This document shows, piece after piece, positions 16,426-22,091 of a DNA stretch of 37,541 nucleotides. The position numbers were made by a program, and so were the translations under genes. This stretch comes from a virus. The notes under the pieces are model-generated. The model ran no database searches and was not told where the DNA came from. It saw nothing but the letters and a program-made list of their open reading frames with translations. Location: IMG/VR virus record IMGVR_UViG_3300035698_001793, positions 1 to 37,541 of that record, one strand, 5' to 3'. Position 1 is the stretch's first letter. Every line of letters starts with the position of its first letter.

Positions 16426-16746
16426 GTTTAGTAATCTAGTATTACAACCTTTTGCAACTCGCATTGTAGCCTCTGATAAGTTAAGCACTTCAGAATACTC
16501 ATAGTAATATCTCCCTTTTCTAATTACACCGTTAGAATGAATCCCCGTTTGATATAACCCGATTAATAAATCTCGCAATTCTTTACCATGTTTGGCAACA
16601 CCATTTTGCCAAACTGCAAAATCTTCTAAATCATTAACGGTGGTTGAATTTTTAATTAATATTTGATGCAGTCTATATAAATTGTTAATTGTACTCTTGT
16701 TTTTGCTTTGTTTTTTATACCATTTTTTTAATTCTTTTTTTGTCAT
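16414..16746 (-). CDS. Unknown small protein inserted between the two permease genes
   Basis: A 110-residue, basic, soluble protein with start at ATG 16746, eight bases after AAAGGGG; an in-frame ATG at 16773 overlaps the permease stop but has no ribosome site. The N-terminus is Lys-rich (KKELKKWYKKQSKNK), followed by two helical stretches and a tyrosine-rich segment (RKGRYYYEYSEVLNLSEA). No family, cysteine cluster or HNH motif is recognised. It has the TGAAAGGGG ribosome module shared with the phage's small early genes, not with the permeases, and lies between two copies of a 13-bp direct repeat. It looks like a phage gene inserted into a transporter operon. Whether it regulates the transporter is unknown. 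Confidence 0.75.
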   Translation of the reverse strand: MTKKELKKWYKKQSKNKSTINNLYRLHQILIKNSTTVNDLEDFAVWQNGVAKHGKELRDLLIGLYQTGIHSNGVIRKGRYYYEYSEVLNLSEATMRVAKGCNTRLLNGLW

Positions 16747-16765
16747 TTTAAACGCCCCTTTCAAA

Positions 16766-16778
16766 TTTACCATAACCC
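16766..16778. repeat. 13-bp direct repeat flanking the inserted small gene (copy 2)
   Basis: Second copy of tttaccataaccc, at the 3' end of the first permease gene; see 16413-16425. Confidence 0.85.
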
Positions 16779-17645
16779 ATGCCCTACTCGTTTAGCACCA
16801 TAATTAGCAGCCATCAATAACCCGAAATTAATCACTGAATTAAATAACCCAACTGCTATTGCGTAACTGTAATCCATTGATAATATCCCTCGCCTATAAA
16901 CGTATGTTGAAATTACATCAGCGGTTTCATAAGTACCCGGATTATACATCAAAAACACTTTCTCAAATCCTATGTTCATCAACCGCCCAACCGCTAAAAT
17001 AAACAATATCGCTATAGTTGGCATTAAACACGGTACGGTAATGTATCTAATCATCTGTAATCTATTAGCCCCTTCGATACTAGCGTGTTCGTATAGTTCG
17101 GGATTAATACCCGCTAACGCTGCCACATAAATAATGCTCGACCACCCCATACCTTCCCACACTGACGAACCTACATATAACGATCTAAACCACCCTGATT
17201 CTTGAAAAAATAACTGTACTGGCATCCCTAACCTCGTTAACGTTTGGTTCACTACACCCCTTGAAGTTAACATCTCTATCATAATACCAACTACTATAAC
17301 AGTAGATAGGAAATGCGGTACATAACTAATAGATTGTACTAACCGTTTAAATTTCCGTTGTCGAAGTTCGTTCAACATTAACGCAAATAATATAGGTGCA
17401 GGGAACGCTATCAATAACATATAAACATTTAAAACTATTGTGTTGCGTACTATCCGGCTGAAATAAGGATCCTTGAAAAACTGTATAAAATACTTGAAAC
17501 CTACCCATGAAGTACCGTATAACCCGCCTACTATATCATATCTACGAAACGCTAATATTAACCCGCTCATCGGGATATAACAGAATATTAAAAACAATAT
17601 TGTAGATGGTATTATCATTGCGTATAACTCGGTTTTATTTTTCAT
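16767..17645 (-). CDS. Carbohydrate ABC transporter permease (LplB-like)
   Basis: A 292-residue inner-membrane protein with about six membrane segments, first at residues 8-30 (MIIPSTILFLIFCYIPMSG) followed by the class-typical FRRYD and WVGFKYFIQFF motifs. The EAA-type loop (YEHASIEGANRLQMIRYITV, about residue 186) is kept, with His in place of the first Ala after Glu. Length and the LW C-terminus match the LplB group that pairs with YtcP/LplC permeases. ATG 17645 follows AAAGGGA and is two bases after the stop of a 26-residue membrane peptide gene, suggesting coupled translation. In bacteria this class often lacks an adjacent ATPase gene and uses a shared MsmX-type ATPase. Confidence 0.92.
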   Translation of the reverse strand: MKNKTELYAMIIPSTILFLIFCYIPMSGLILAFRRYDIVGGLYGTSWVGFKYFIQFFKDPYFSRIVRNTIVLNVYMLLIAFPAPILFALMLNELRQRKFKRLVQSISYVPHFLSTVIVVGIMIEMLTSRGVVNQTLTRLGMPVQLFFQESGWFRSLYVGSSVWEGMGWSSIIYVAALAGINPELYEHASIEGANRLQMIRYITVPCLMPTIAILFILAVGRLMNIGFEKVFLMYNPGTYETADVISTYVYRRGILSMDYSYAIAVGLFNSVINFGLLMAANYGAKRVGHGLW

Positions 17646-17646
17646 A

Positions 17647-17727
17647 TTATCCCTTTCTATGTTTACTGTTATAACTTATTATTATTAATGTTGCACATAT
17701 GATAGCTGTTATTATTACTGGTGTCAT
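17647..17727 (-). CDS. 26-residue membrane peptide
   Basis: The frame MTPVIITAIICATLIIISYN followed by a basic tail is one hydrophobic helix with positive C-terminal residues. Its ATG overlaps the stop of the upstream gene (ATGA), with GGGAGG 8 bases before it, and the TAA is one base before the LplB-like ATG. The AAAGGGA of the permease lies inside its 3' end, so translation could be coupled to the permease. Possibly a leader-type or transporter-associated peptide. Size, hydrophobicity and coupling are seen; function unknown. Confidence 0.55.
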   Translation of the reverse strand: MTPVIITAIICATLIIISYNSKHRKG

Positions 17728-17742
17728 TTTCTAACCTCCCTA
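17720..17742. repeat. 23-bp direct repeat carrying a stop/ribosome-site/start module (copy 1)
   Basis: ggtgtcattttctaacctcccta is identical at 17959-17981. On the minus strand it reads as a ribosome site, the end of one gene (R-E-V-R-K stop) and the start of the next (ATGACACC). Confidence 0.85.
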
Positions 17743-17966
17743 ACATTATAGTTACATCTAACTAATATCGCATTATAAAAATCGGGTTTCCAAGATAACC
17801 TATAATCCCAGTTTGTGAACCCTAAAAACTCTCTATCTTTTTCTAACTCTAATACATATGCGGTCATGGTTATTTTTGTTTTTTCAAATAACGCTTGTCT
17901 TTCTTCTTTGGTTTTATTTCTATCTATTGCAACCCATTGGGTACATCCCATCCATATCGGTGTCAT
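17724..17966 (-). CDS. Hypothetical small early protein
   Basis: An 80-residue protein with an MTPIWMGCTQWVAIDRNKTK start and a helical, charged middle (KEERQALFEKTKITMTAYVLELEK), followed by an aromatic segment (FTNWDYRLSWKPDFYNAI). Two cysteines (8 and 71) are not a paired motif. The ATG overlaps the upstream stop as ATGA. The final REVRK is encoded by the ribosome site of the following gene and is identical in the preceding gene, reflecting the 23-bp duplication. Not recognised. Belongs to the early small-gene run. Confidence 0.65.
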   Translation of the reverse strand: MTPIWMGCTQWVAIDRNKTKEERQALFEKTKITMTAYVLELEKDREFLGFTNWDYRLSWKPDFYNAILVRCNYNVREVRK

Positions 17967-17981
17967 TTTCTAACCTCCCTA
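17959..17981. repeat. 23-bp direct repeat carrying a stop/ribosome-site/start module (copy 2)
   Basis: Identical to 17720-17742; see there. Confidence 0.85.
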
Positions 17982-18154
17982 TATTTACAATCCACACACA
18001 CACAATCACACGGTTTTGTGTACGCATCCACGCTAGGGCATAACCAGAACTTAATAAACTTATAAATAATATGCTCGTATTTCATATGTTTGAACGATGC
18101 TTGGATACTTTGTACCCGTTGTTTCCGTTCAGTTGCTGTTATAAATATGCTCAT
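17963..18154 (-). CDS. Hypothetical small Cys-rich early protein
   Basis: A 63-residue protein beginning MSIFITATERKQRVQS, basic and helical to about residue 37, then a Cys-rich end (LCPSVDAYTKPCDCVCVDCKYREVRK) with five cysteines in about 20 residues, which may bind zinc. Start coupled to the upstream gene as ATGA, with AGAGGTG upstream. The end is the shared R-E-V-R-K module. Not recognised. Confidence 0.6.
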   Translation of the reverse strand: MSIFITATERKQRVQSIQASFKHMKYEHIIYKFIKFWLCPSVDAYTKPCDCVCVDCKYREVRK

Positions 18155-18507
18155 GGTTTACACCTCTTTAAGTGCATCTTATATCTTTTCTTTGGTATAT
18201 ATATTTCAGCTCTTATAAAATTTAAAAATGTTCCGTCTATTTCATATTGTTTTTTAAATAATTCTTCTATTTGCCACATATCGATTTTGGCTTGTTCTAC
18301 CTCAAACGATGAAAAACGCCAATGTACTCTGCCACTTGCTTTCTTATCATGATGTTTATAAACTTTATAAATATTCATATAAGAAACTTCACTATCATCA
18401 GATGTATAAGCAAACGCATATTCTCTTGGTGATATGGTGTCGTAATCTTCTTTTTTATATTCTCGCATTTCCCCATATCTATAATCTATTACATATATAT
18501 TACTCAT
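18151..18507 (-). CDS. Hypothetical early protein
   Basis: A 118-residue protein. ATG 18507 is preferred because GAAAGGGGG lies nine bases before it; the in-frame ATG at 18534 precedes that site. MSNIYVIDYRYGEMREY is followed by an acidic strand/helix mix and a basic C-terminus (PKKRYKMHLKRCKP). The stop overlaps the next start as ATGA. No known family. One of the tightly packed early genes, which typically encode host take-over functions. Confidence 0.65.
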   Translation of the reverse strand: MSNIYVIDYRYGEMREYKKEDYDTISPREYAFAYTSDDSEVSYMNIYKVYKHHDKKASGRVHWRFSSFEVEQAKIDMWQIEELFKKQYEIDGTFLNFIRAEIYIPKKRYKMHLKRCKP

Positions 18508-18539
18508 TGTCTTACCCCCTTTCAGCTTACGCATAGTTA

Positions 18540-18776
18540 CTATAATCTTATTATTTCTAGTTTATATATACTATTACAAGTTGTGATATAAATAGTGTTA
18601 TCTTCTATCATGATTTTTTGTAGTTGTGTGGTTCTTCTTCTTTTATTCGATCCGTCAATATATTCTAAATATACATGGTTTCCTATTATTAACAACTTTC
18701 TTTCATTCCCGATAATTCTTTGATGTGTTGGTTCTTGGGTTTTTACATCTTTAACTTCGATTATTTTTACTATCAT
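18540..18776 (-). CDS. Hypothetical early protein
   Basis: A 78-residue protein. ATG 18776 follows GAAAGGGG and a short GNRA-loop hairpin (AGCC-GAAA-GGCT); the longer frame from 18818 would translate through that ribosome site. The sequence is beta-rich: MIVKIIEVKDVKTQ, then GNERKLLIIGNHVYLEYIDG, a basic RRR turn, and NTIYITTCNSIYKLEIIRL. It looks like a small all-beta domain, such as a phage SH3-like fold, but I cannot name it. Confidence 0.65.
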   Translation of the reverse strand: MIVKIIEVKDVKTQEPTHQRIIGNERKLLIIGNHVYLEYIDGSNKRRRTTQLQKIMIEDNTIYITTCNSIYKLEIIRL

Positions 18777-18781
18777 ACTAA

Positions 18782-18801
18782 CCCCTTTCAGCCTTTCGGC
18801 T
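18782..18801. repeat. 20-bp repeat: hairpin plus ribosome-site module (copy 1)
   Basis: cccctttcagcctttcggct is identical at 19049-19068. On the minus strand it is the hairpin AGCC-GAAA-GGCT followed directly by GAAAGGGG, the ribosome site of the next gene. A shortened version (cccctttcagct) lies at 18516-18527. Confidence 0.85.
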
Positions 18802-18820
18802 ATGCGTGTTTTACTCATAG

Positions 18821-19042
18821 TTACTGTTTATCTAATACAACAAAATGTTTTTCTAGTGTTTCTATAGTAGTTTCCAACCATTCACCATCTTCTTTTTCTA
18901 GTCTAATATCACTTTTAACTAATAGTATACTATCAGTTAGTTTCCATATACTACCTTTATCAACGTAAAACATTATATCCTCACAAAGTACATCATCTTC
19001 ATATTTATCTACTTTAAACCCTTGAACACATTTATATTTCAT
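18821..19042 (-). CDS. Hypothetical early protein (small phage family)
   Basis: A 73-residue protein beginning MKYKCVQGFKVDKYEDDVLC, with a beta-strand pattern ending in DIRLEKEDGEWLETTIETLEKHF. The arrangement 'MKYKC-x-x-G-F ... KGSIWKLTD ... RLE-x-x-x-GEWLE' is a recurring small protein pattern in Bacillota phages, of unknown function. GAAAGGGGTGGAG precedes ATG 19042; this is one of the two full copies of the hairpin/ribosome-site repeat. Confidence 0.7.
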   Translation of the reverse strand: MKYKCVQGFKVDKYEDDVLCEDIMFYVDKGSIWKLTDSILLVKSDIRLEKEDGEWLETTIETLEKHFVVLDKQ

Positions 19043-19048
19043 ACTCCA

Positions 19049-19068
19049 CCCCTTTCAGCCTTTCGGCT
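19049..19068. repeat. 20-bp repeat: hairpin plus ribosome-site module (copy 2)
   Basis: Identical to 18782-18801. Here it also encodes the last residues (E-P-K-G) and TGA of the upstream gene, so the stop codon is part of the ribosome-site module (TGA-AAGGGG). Confidence 0.85.
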
Positions 19069-19258
19069 CTTGCATAACCTTTTTAGCTAGTTCGTATTTC
19101 CTGCGTTCAGCTTCAACCTCGTTTATCTTTTTATCATAATCGCATTTAGTATCAATTAGATCAAACTGTATTTTAATATAATTATGTTTAGTATCTTGCA
19201 CTAACTGTTTGTTAATATCAGTTTTCATCGCTGATACTGCTTTTTTAAATATGTTCAT
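19055..19258 (-). CDS. Hypothetical helical early protein
   Basis: A 67-residue protein, almost all helix and rich in Lys, Asp and Glu (MNIFKKAVSAMKTDINKQLV ... KKINEVEAERRKYELAKKVM), ending EPKG. Its start overlaps the upstream stop by 4 bases (ATGA). Probably a short coiled coil. No family assigned. Confidence 0.6.
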   Translation of the reverse strand: MNIFKKAVSAMKTDINKQLVQDTKHNYIKIQFDLIDTKCDYDKKINEVEAERRKYELAKKVMQEPKG

Positions 19259-19491
19259 GGTTTCACCCCAAATAGATATTTTTCCAAATCAGCCAGTAAC
19301 TTTCTTTTTTCGCTTTCGTTATCGTTGTTTTCCACTGCCCTTATAACCTCATTAAGTTCAGCCACTTGTGCTTCATATAGATTGTTCATTTGTTTATTGG
19401 TTTTTATATACCCCAGTAACTCCGTTTTCTTATCCATAGCTTTTCCTCTGTTTATTACGATTTCGTCAAGTTCTCTAACTCCATCTTTCAT
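19255..19491 (-). CDS. Hypothetical helical early protein
   Basis: A 78-residue charged, helical protein (ELDEIVINRGKAMDKKTELL, then YEAQVAELNEVIRAVENN and KRKLLADLEKYLFGVKP). GTGAAAGGAG lies before ATG 19491. The downstream start overlaps its stop (ATGA). Likely coiled coil; not recognised. Confidence 0.6.
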   Translation of the reverse strand: MKDGVRELDEIVINRGKAMDKKTELLGYIKTNKQMNNLYEAQVAELNEVIRAVENNDNESEKRKLLADLEKYLFGVKP

Positions 19492-19493
19492 AT

Positions 19494-19688
19494 TTAACTC
19501 CTTTCACTATCAACTGCCAATGGCAGATTGTTTTGATTCCATTCTCTAATGGTTTCATGTTTACTATAATGCGAGTAATACCCATCATTCGAACAATGAA
19601 AATTACTACAATGAGCAACCCAGAAATCGTTCATGTTGCTTTTTCGTAACGTGCAATCAGCACCACATTTGCATTTATTAAGATTCAT
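19494..19688 (-). CDS. Lar-like zinc-ribbon protein (copy A)
   Basis: A 64-residue protein; ATG 19688 is inside the end of the previous gene and starts the family-typical MNLNKCKCGADCTLRKS. The motif C-x-C near the start, C..C in the middle (HCSNFHCSNDG) and the REWNQNN end match the Lar restriction-alleviation family, whose typical members have C-P-F-C-G, C-x-x-C and A-x-x-x-W-N. The longer frame from 19742 is not needed. In the Rac prophage Lar modulates type I restriction. One of three such proteins in this window (also 19871-20068 and 25298-25468). Confidence 0.6.
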   Translation of the reverse strand: MNLNKCKCGADCTLRKSNMNDFWVAHCSNFHCSNDGYYSHYSKHETIREWNQNNLPLAVDSERS

Positions 19689-19878
19689 GCTCTGCCTCGC
19701 TTTCGGGATTATCAGCAGCCCATTGCATGATCCAATTTTCAAATAAATCTGGATACTTAACCATAAACCTTATCTCTTTTTCTATATCTTTTATCGACTT
19801 TTTGTGCTCATAATTTTCTTTTTTAAGTCTTATGCAATATCTATCAAATTGTTTCATAACCTCTTGAAATTCAGCCAT
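19678..19878 (-). CDS. Hypothetical early protein
   Basis: A 66-residue protein with a helical, basic N-terminus (MAEFQEVMKQFDRYCIRLKK) and an end with FENWIMQWAADNPESEAE, a pattern seen in small phage proteins near Lar-like genes (W-x-x-D-N-P-E). The start overlaps the upstream Lar-like stop by 8 bases; the next Lar-like start lies within its 3' end. No function assigned. Confidence 0.6.
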   Translation of the reverse strand: MAEFQEVMKQFDRYCIRLKKENYEHKKSIKDIEKEIRFMVKYPDLFENWIMQWAADNPESEAEHES

Positions 19879-20068
19879 TAGTCACCCTCCTTTGGTTTGC
19901 TTTATTCCATTCTGTGATAACTTTATGTTTCTTTTTTTTAATATCAGTATGATTATAGCACCCACCATTGCAGATAATTATATAACTTTTACCTTTAAAA
20001 TTACAATAATTATGAAATATCGCAATCTCACCTATATCGCCACATATAATACATTTATTAAGTTCCAT
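19871..20068 (-). CDS. Lar-like zinc-ribbon protein (copy B)
   Basis: A 65-residue protein with C-I-I-C-G near the N-terminus (MELNKCIICGDIG), a second Cys pair (IICNGGCYNH) and the VITEWNKAN end, the four-cysteine-plus-W-N architecture of Lar-type restriction-alleviation proteins. AAAAAGGGGG lies upstream of ATG 20068. Similar in layout to 19494-19688 and 25298-25468. Confidence 0.6.
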   Translation of the reverse strand: MELNKCIICGDIGEIAIFHNYCNFKGKSYIIICNGGCYNHTDIKKKKHKVITEWNKANQRRVTNG

Positions 20069-20071
20069 CAG

Positions 20072-20164
20072 TTACCCCCTTTTTGAACCTTTCAAAAGTG
20101 CTAAAGTTATAAGCCCGATATTAGCACCTATTACGATACCTATTATTAAACTTAATATATCCAT
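20072..20164 (-). CDS. 30-residue membrane peptide
   Basis: The frame MDILSLIIGIVIGANIGLIT continues to a basic tail (KGSKRG): one hydrophobic helix with a Gly-rich face. ATG 20164 overlaps the upstream TAA (TAATG) and is preceded by CAAGGAGGAATA, a strong ribosome site. Its own end contains the AAAGGGGG of the next gene. Strong initiation makes real translation plausible. Confidence 0.65.
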   Translation of the reverse strand: MDILSLIIGIVIGANIGLITLALLKGSKRG

Positions 20165-20559
20165 TATTCCTCCTTGATTTCTATTGTACATTCATCACAT
20201 ATACTGAACTTTTTTTTAACACCTTTAAATGGTTTATAACATCTAAAACATCTAACTTCTTGTATCCATGTAATTTGTCTACCAAATGCCTTTTTAAAGT
20301 TTTTAAATGGTAAAGAACTTGCACAACCATTAATGTCATTTTCAGAAAACACGCTTAAAAATAAGTTATGCACATATTCATTTGTTATAGAAGGATTAAC
20401 AGAGCTTGGTTTGTTTTTATTTTTTTCTAACCAATGCTTATGTTTATCTGATTTTAAAAACTTTAATAAATCTTTTATTCTTGCTGTTTTATAGTTTCTT
20501 GTTATATCACCACTATATTTATGTATAGTTTTAAACTTACCTACTAATTCAATTTTCAT
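20164..20559 (-). CDS. Hypothetical protein with C-terminal zinc ribbon
   Basis: A 131-residue protein. ATG 20559 follows GAAAGGGGTGGAG; the GTG three bases earlier is not needed. The N-terminal 90 residues are basic and mostly helical (LKFLKSDKHKHWLEKNKNKP, a long VHNLFLSVFSENDING stretch). The last 40 have RCFRC and CDEC motifs, four cysteines arranged as a zinc ribbon, ending in an acidic tail. Similar proteins occur next to phage replication genes, but I do not recognise a family. Perhaps nucleic-acid binding. Confidence 0.6.
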   Translation of the reverse strand: MKIELVGKFKTIHKYSGDITRNYKTARIKDLLKFLKSDKHKHWLEKNKNKPSSVNPSITNEYVHNLFLSVFSENDINGCASSLPFKNFKKAFGRQITWIQEVRCFRCYKPFKGVKKKFSICDECTIEIKEE

Positions 20560-20574
20560 CACTCCACCCCTTTC

Positions 20575-20694
20575 TTATTTTGTCGGATTTTCAAACTTTT
20601 TAATCATAGCATCTAAGTCCGTCTGTGAAATATCATGCTGTTCAAATTTATTAAACTCGGGTTTATCATCTTCAACATTAGCTGCTGATTTCAT
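20575..20694 (-). CDS. Hypothetical 39-residue acidic protein
   Basis: A frame starting at ATG 20694 (MKSAANVEDDKPEFNKFEQH) and ending LDAMIKKFENPTK. It is 24 bases downstream of the helicase stop. Ribosome site is weak (GAAATGAA region), so either the start is poor or this is a degraded tail of the helicase. The stop is followed by the ribosome site of the next gene. Composition is typical of protein coding. Confidence 0.35.
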   Translation of the reverse strand: MKSAANVEDDKPEFNKFEQHDISQTDLDAMIKKFENPTK

Positions 20695-20718
20695 TTCTTG
20701 AATCCGTTCATTTCATCT

Positions 20719-22083
20719 TTAATCAAATGGTGTCGTTTCGTTAGTGTCTTGAAATTCATCATGTGAAGTTTCGCTATCTTCATAAAATATCTGCCTTCTT
20801 GGGTTGAAATAACAAACCATATCTTTTAAATCTCCATTACGTTGTTTAGCAATTATCATATATTTACGAATATCTTTTTTATTGTTAAGATAATGTCTAC
20901 CTTTACCATCTCTTTCGGTATATAAGAATATTACGTTATCAGCATCCTGTTCAATCGCTCCCGACTCTCTTAAATCGCTTAACTTAGGTCTGGCTTCAGC
21001 TGATCCTGTCAATCCACGTTTTAACTGCGATAATAATAATATCGGGATATTAAATTCTCTAGTAATGTTTTTAATAACTCGGCTCATCTTAGCAACTTCA
21101 TTCTGTCGATTTTCGGCTTTCATTCCACTTTCAACTAATTGCAGATAATCAATAATCACTACACCATACCCACCGAAATATTTTAAAAACTTCTTAATTT
21201 CTCGTTGTAAATCTACTAACGTTGATATATTGGTTTTTGTACGAATTGGTAATCCTAACATATCACTAACCTTTTTATTAGCTCTATCGTAATTAGTTTG
21301 CGTTGTACCTTTTTTCATTTCTTGTGTGCTAATTTCAGTTTCCATTGATAAAAATCTCATACCAATTTGACTCTTTGACATTTCAAAGTTACATATTAAA
21401 ACCGGTACACTTTGTTCAGCTAAACATTTTACTATCTGTAACGCAACCGCACTCTTACCATCGCTTGGCTTCCCGCCTATTACAGTTAATTCACCTTTAA
21501 ACAATCCGCCCATATGTTTGTCAATAATAGGTATACTAGTCAACGTAGCTTCTTCATTCATGTATTTCTTCATATCAGCTAACGCTTCATGTAACACATT
21601 TTCAAAAGTATCTTCATCTTTTTCTTCTTCGTCATAATCGGTTTTCAGGTTTTTAAGTTGTAATATCATATCGTTTTTAATAGTATCAATGTCAGAGTTA
21701 CTTTTTATTTTACTATTAATATCTAACATAATATCCGTAATATGACTAGCGTTATAATTATCAATTATTAGTTTCTCGTAATATTTATAATTTTGTGCTG
21801 GTGGTAAATATGCCATTATATCAATAGTTAGTTGAGATGCAGTAACTAAACCTATTTCTAATATGTTAGCTACCTCTTGATTTAAACTAGCATAATCAAT
21901 CAATATACCTTTTTTCCTGATATTAATTATAGCTGTATAAATAGTTTTATAATCTTTAACTGTAAACATATCAGCGTTTAAACTTGTTGATACTTCGGTA
22001 ATTATTTCGTTATCATATAATAATTGTTTCAATAACGCTCTTTGTGCAAACTCATTATCTTCTAACTTTGTTGATGTATTCAT
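20719..22083 (-). CDS. Replicative DNA helicase (DnaB type)
   Basis: A 454-residue hexameric helicase. The N-terminal domain (FAQRALLKQLLYDNEIITEV...) is followed by a linker and a RecA-fold core: Walker A GGKPSDGKSAVALQ at about residue 197, a PVLICNFEMSKSQI helicase motif, VVIIDYLQLVE (Walker B), ILLLSQLKRG with the sensor residues, and LRESGAIEQDADNVIFLY near the C-terminus, with the arginine-finger region KGRHYLN. Length agrees with DnaB. It lies directly after the initiator gene (8-base gap), so both are probably one replication operon. Acts at the phage fork in the cytoplasm; no helicase loader is seen, so the DnaD-like upstream protein may fill that role. Confidence 0.93.
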   Translation of the reverse strand: MNTSTKLEDNEFAQRALLKQLLYDNEIITEVSTSLNADMFTVKDYKTIYTAIINIRKKGILIDYASLNQEVANILEIGLVTASQLTIDIMAYLPPAQNYKYYEKLIIDNYNASHITDIMLDINSKIKSNSDIDTIKNDMILQLKNLKTDYDEEEKDEDTFENVLHEALADMKKYMNEEATLTSIPIIDKHMGGLFKGELTVIGGKPSDGKSAVALQIVKCLAEQSVPVLICNFEMSKSQIGMRFLSMETEISTQEMKKGTTQTNYDRANKKVSDMLGLPIRTKTNISTLVDLQREIKKFLKYFGGYGVVIIDYLQLVESGMKAENRQNEVAKMSRVIKNITREFNIPILLLSQLKRGLTGSAEARPKLSDLRESGAIEQDADNVIFLYTERDGKGRHYLNNKKDIRKYMIIAKQRNGDLKDMVCYFNPRRQIFYEDSETSHDEFQDTNETTPFD

Positions 22084-22091
22084 ATTACCTC

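Noticed and set aside
16414-16746. Inserted gene as a homing endonuclease or transposase
   Set aside because: No HNH, LAGLIDADG, GIY-YIG or DDE motif is visible and it is only 110 residues long.
18540-18818. Longer versions of early genes starting upstream (18818, 18534, 19742, 31949, 15463, 6480)
   Set aside because: In most of these cases the ribosome site or a coupled stop/start lies between the longer and shorter starts, so the shorter start was chosen.
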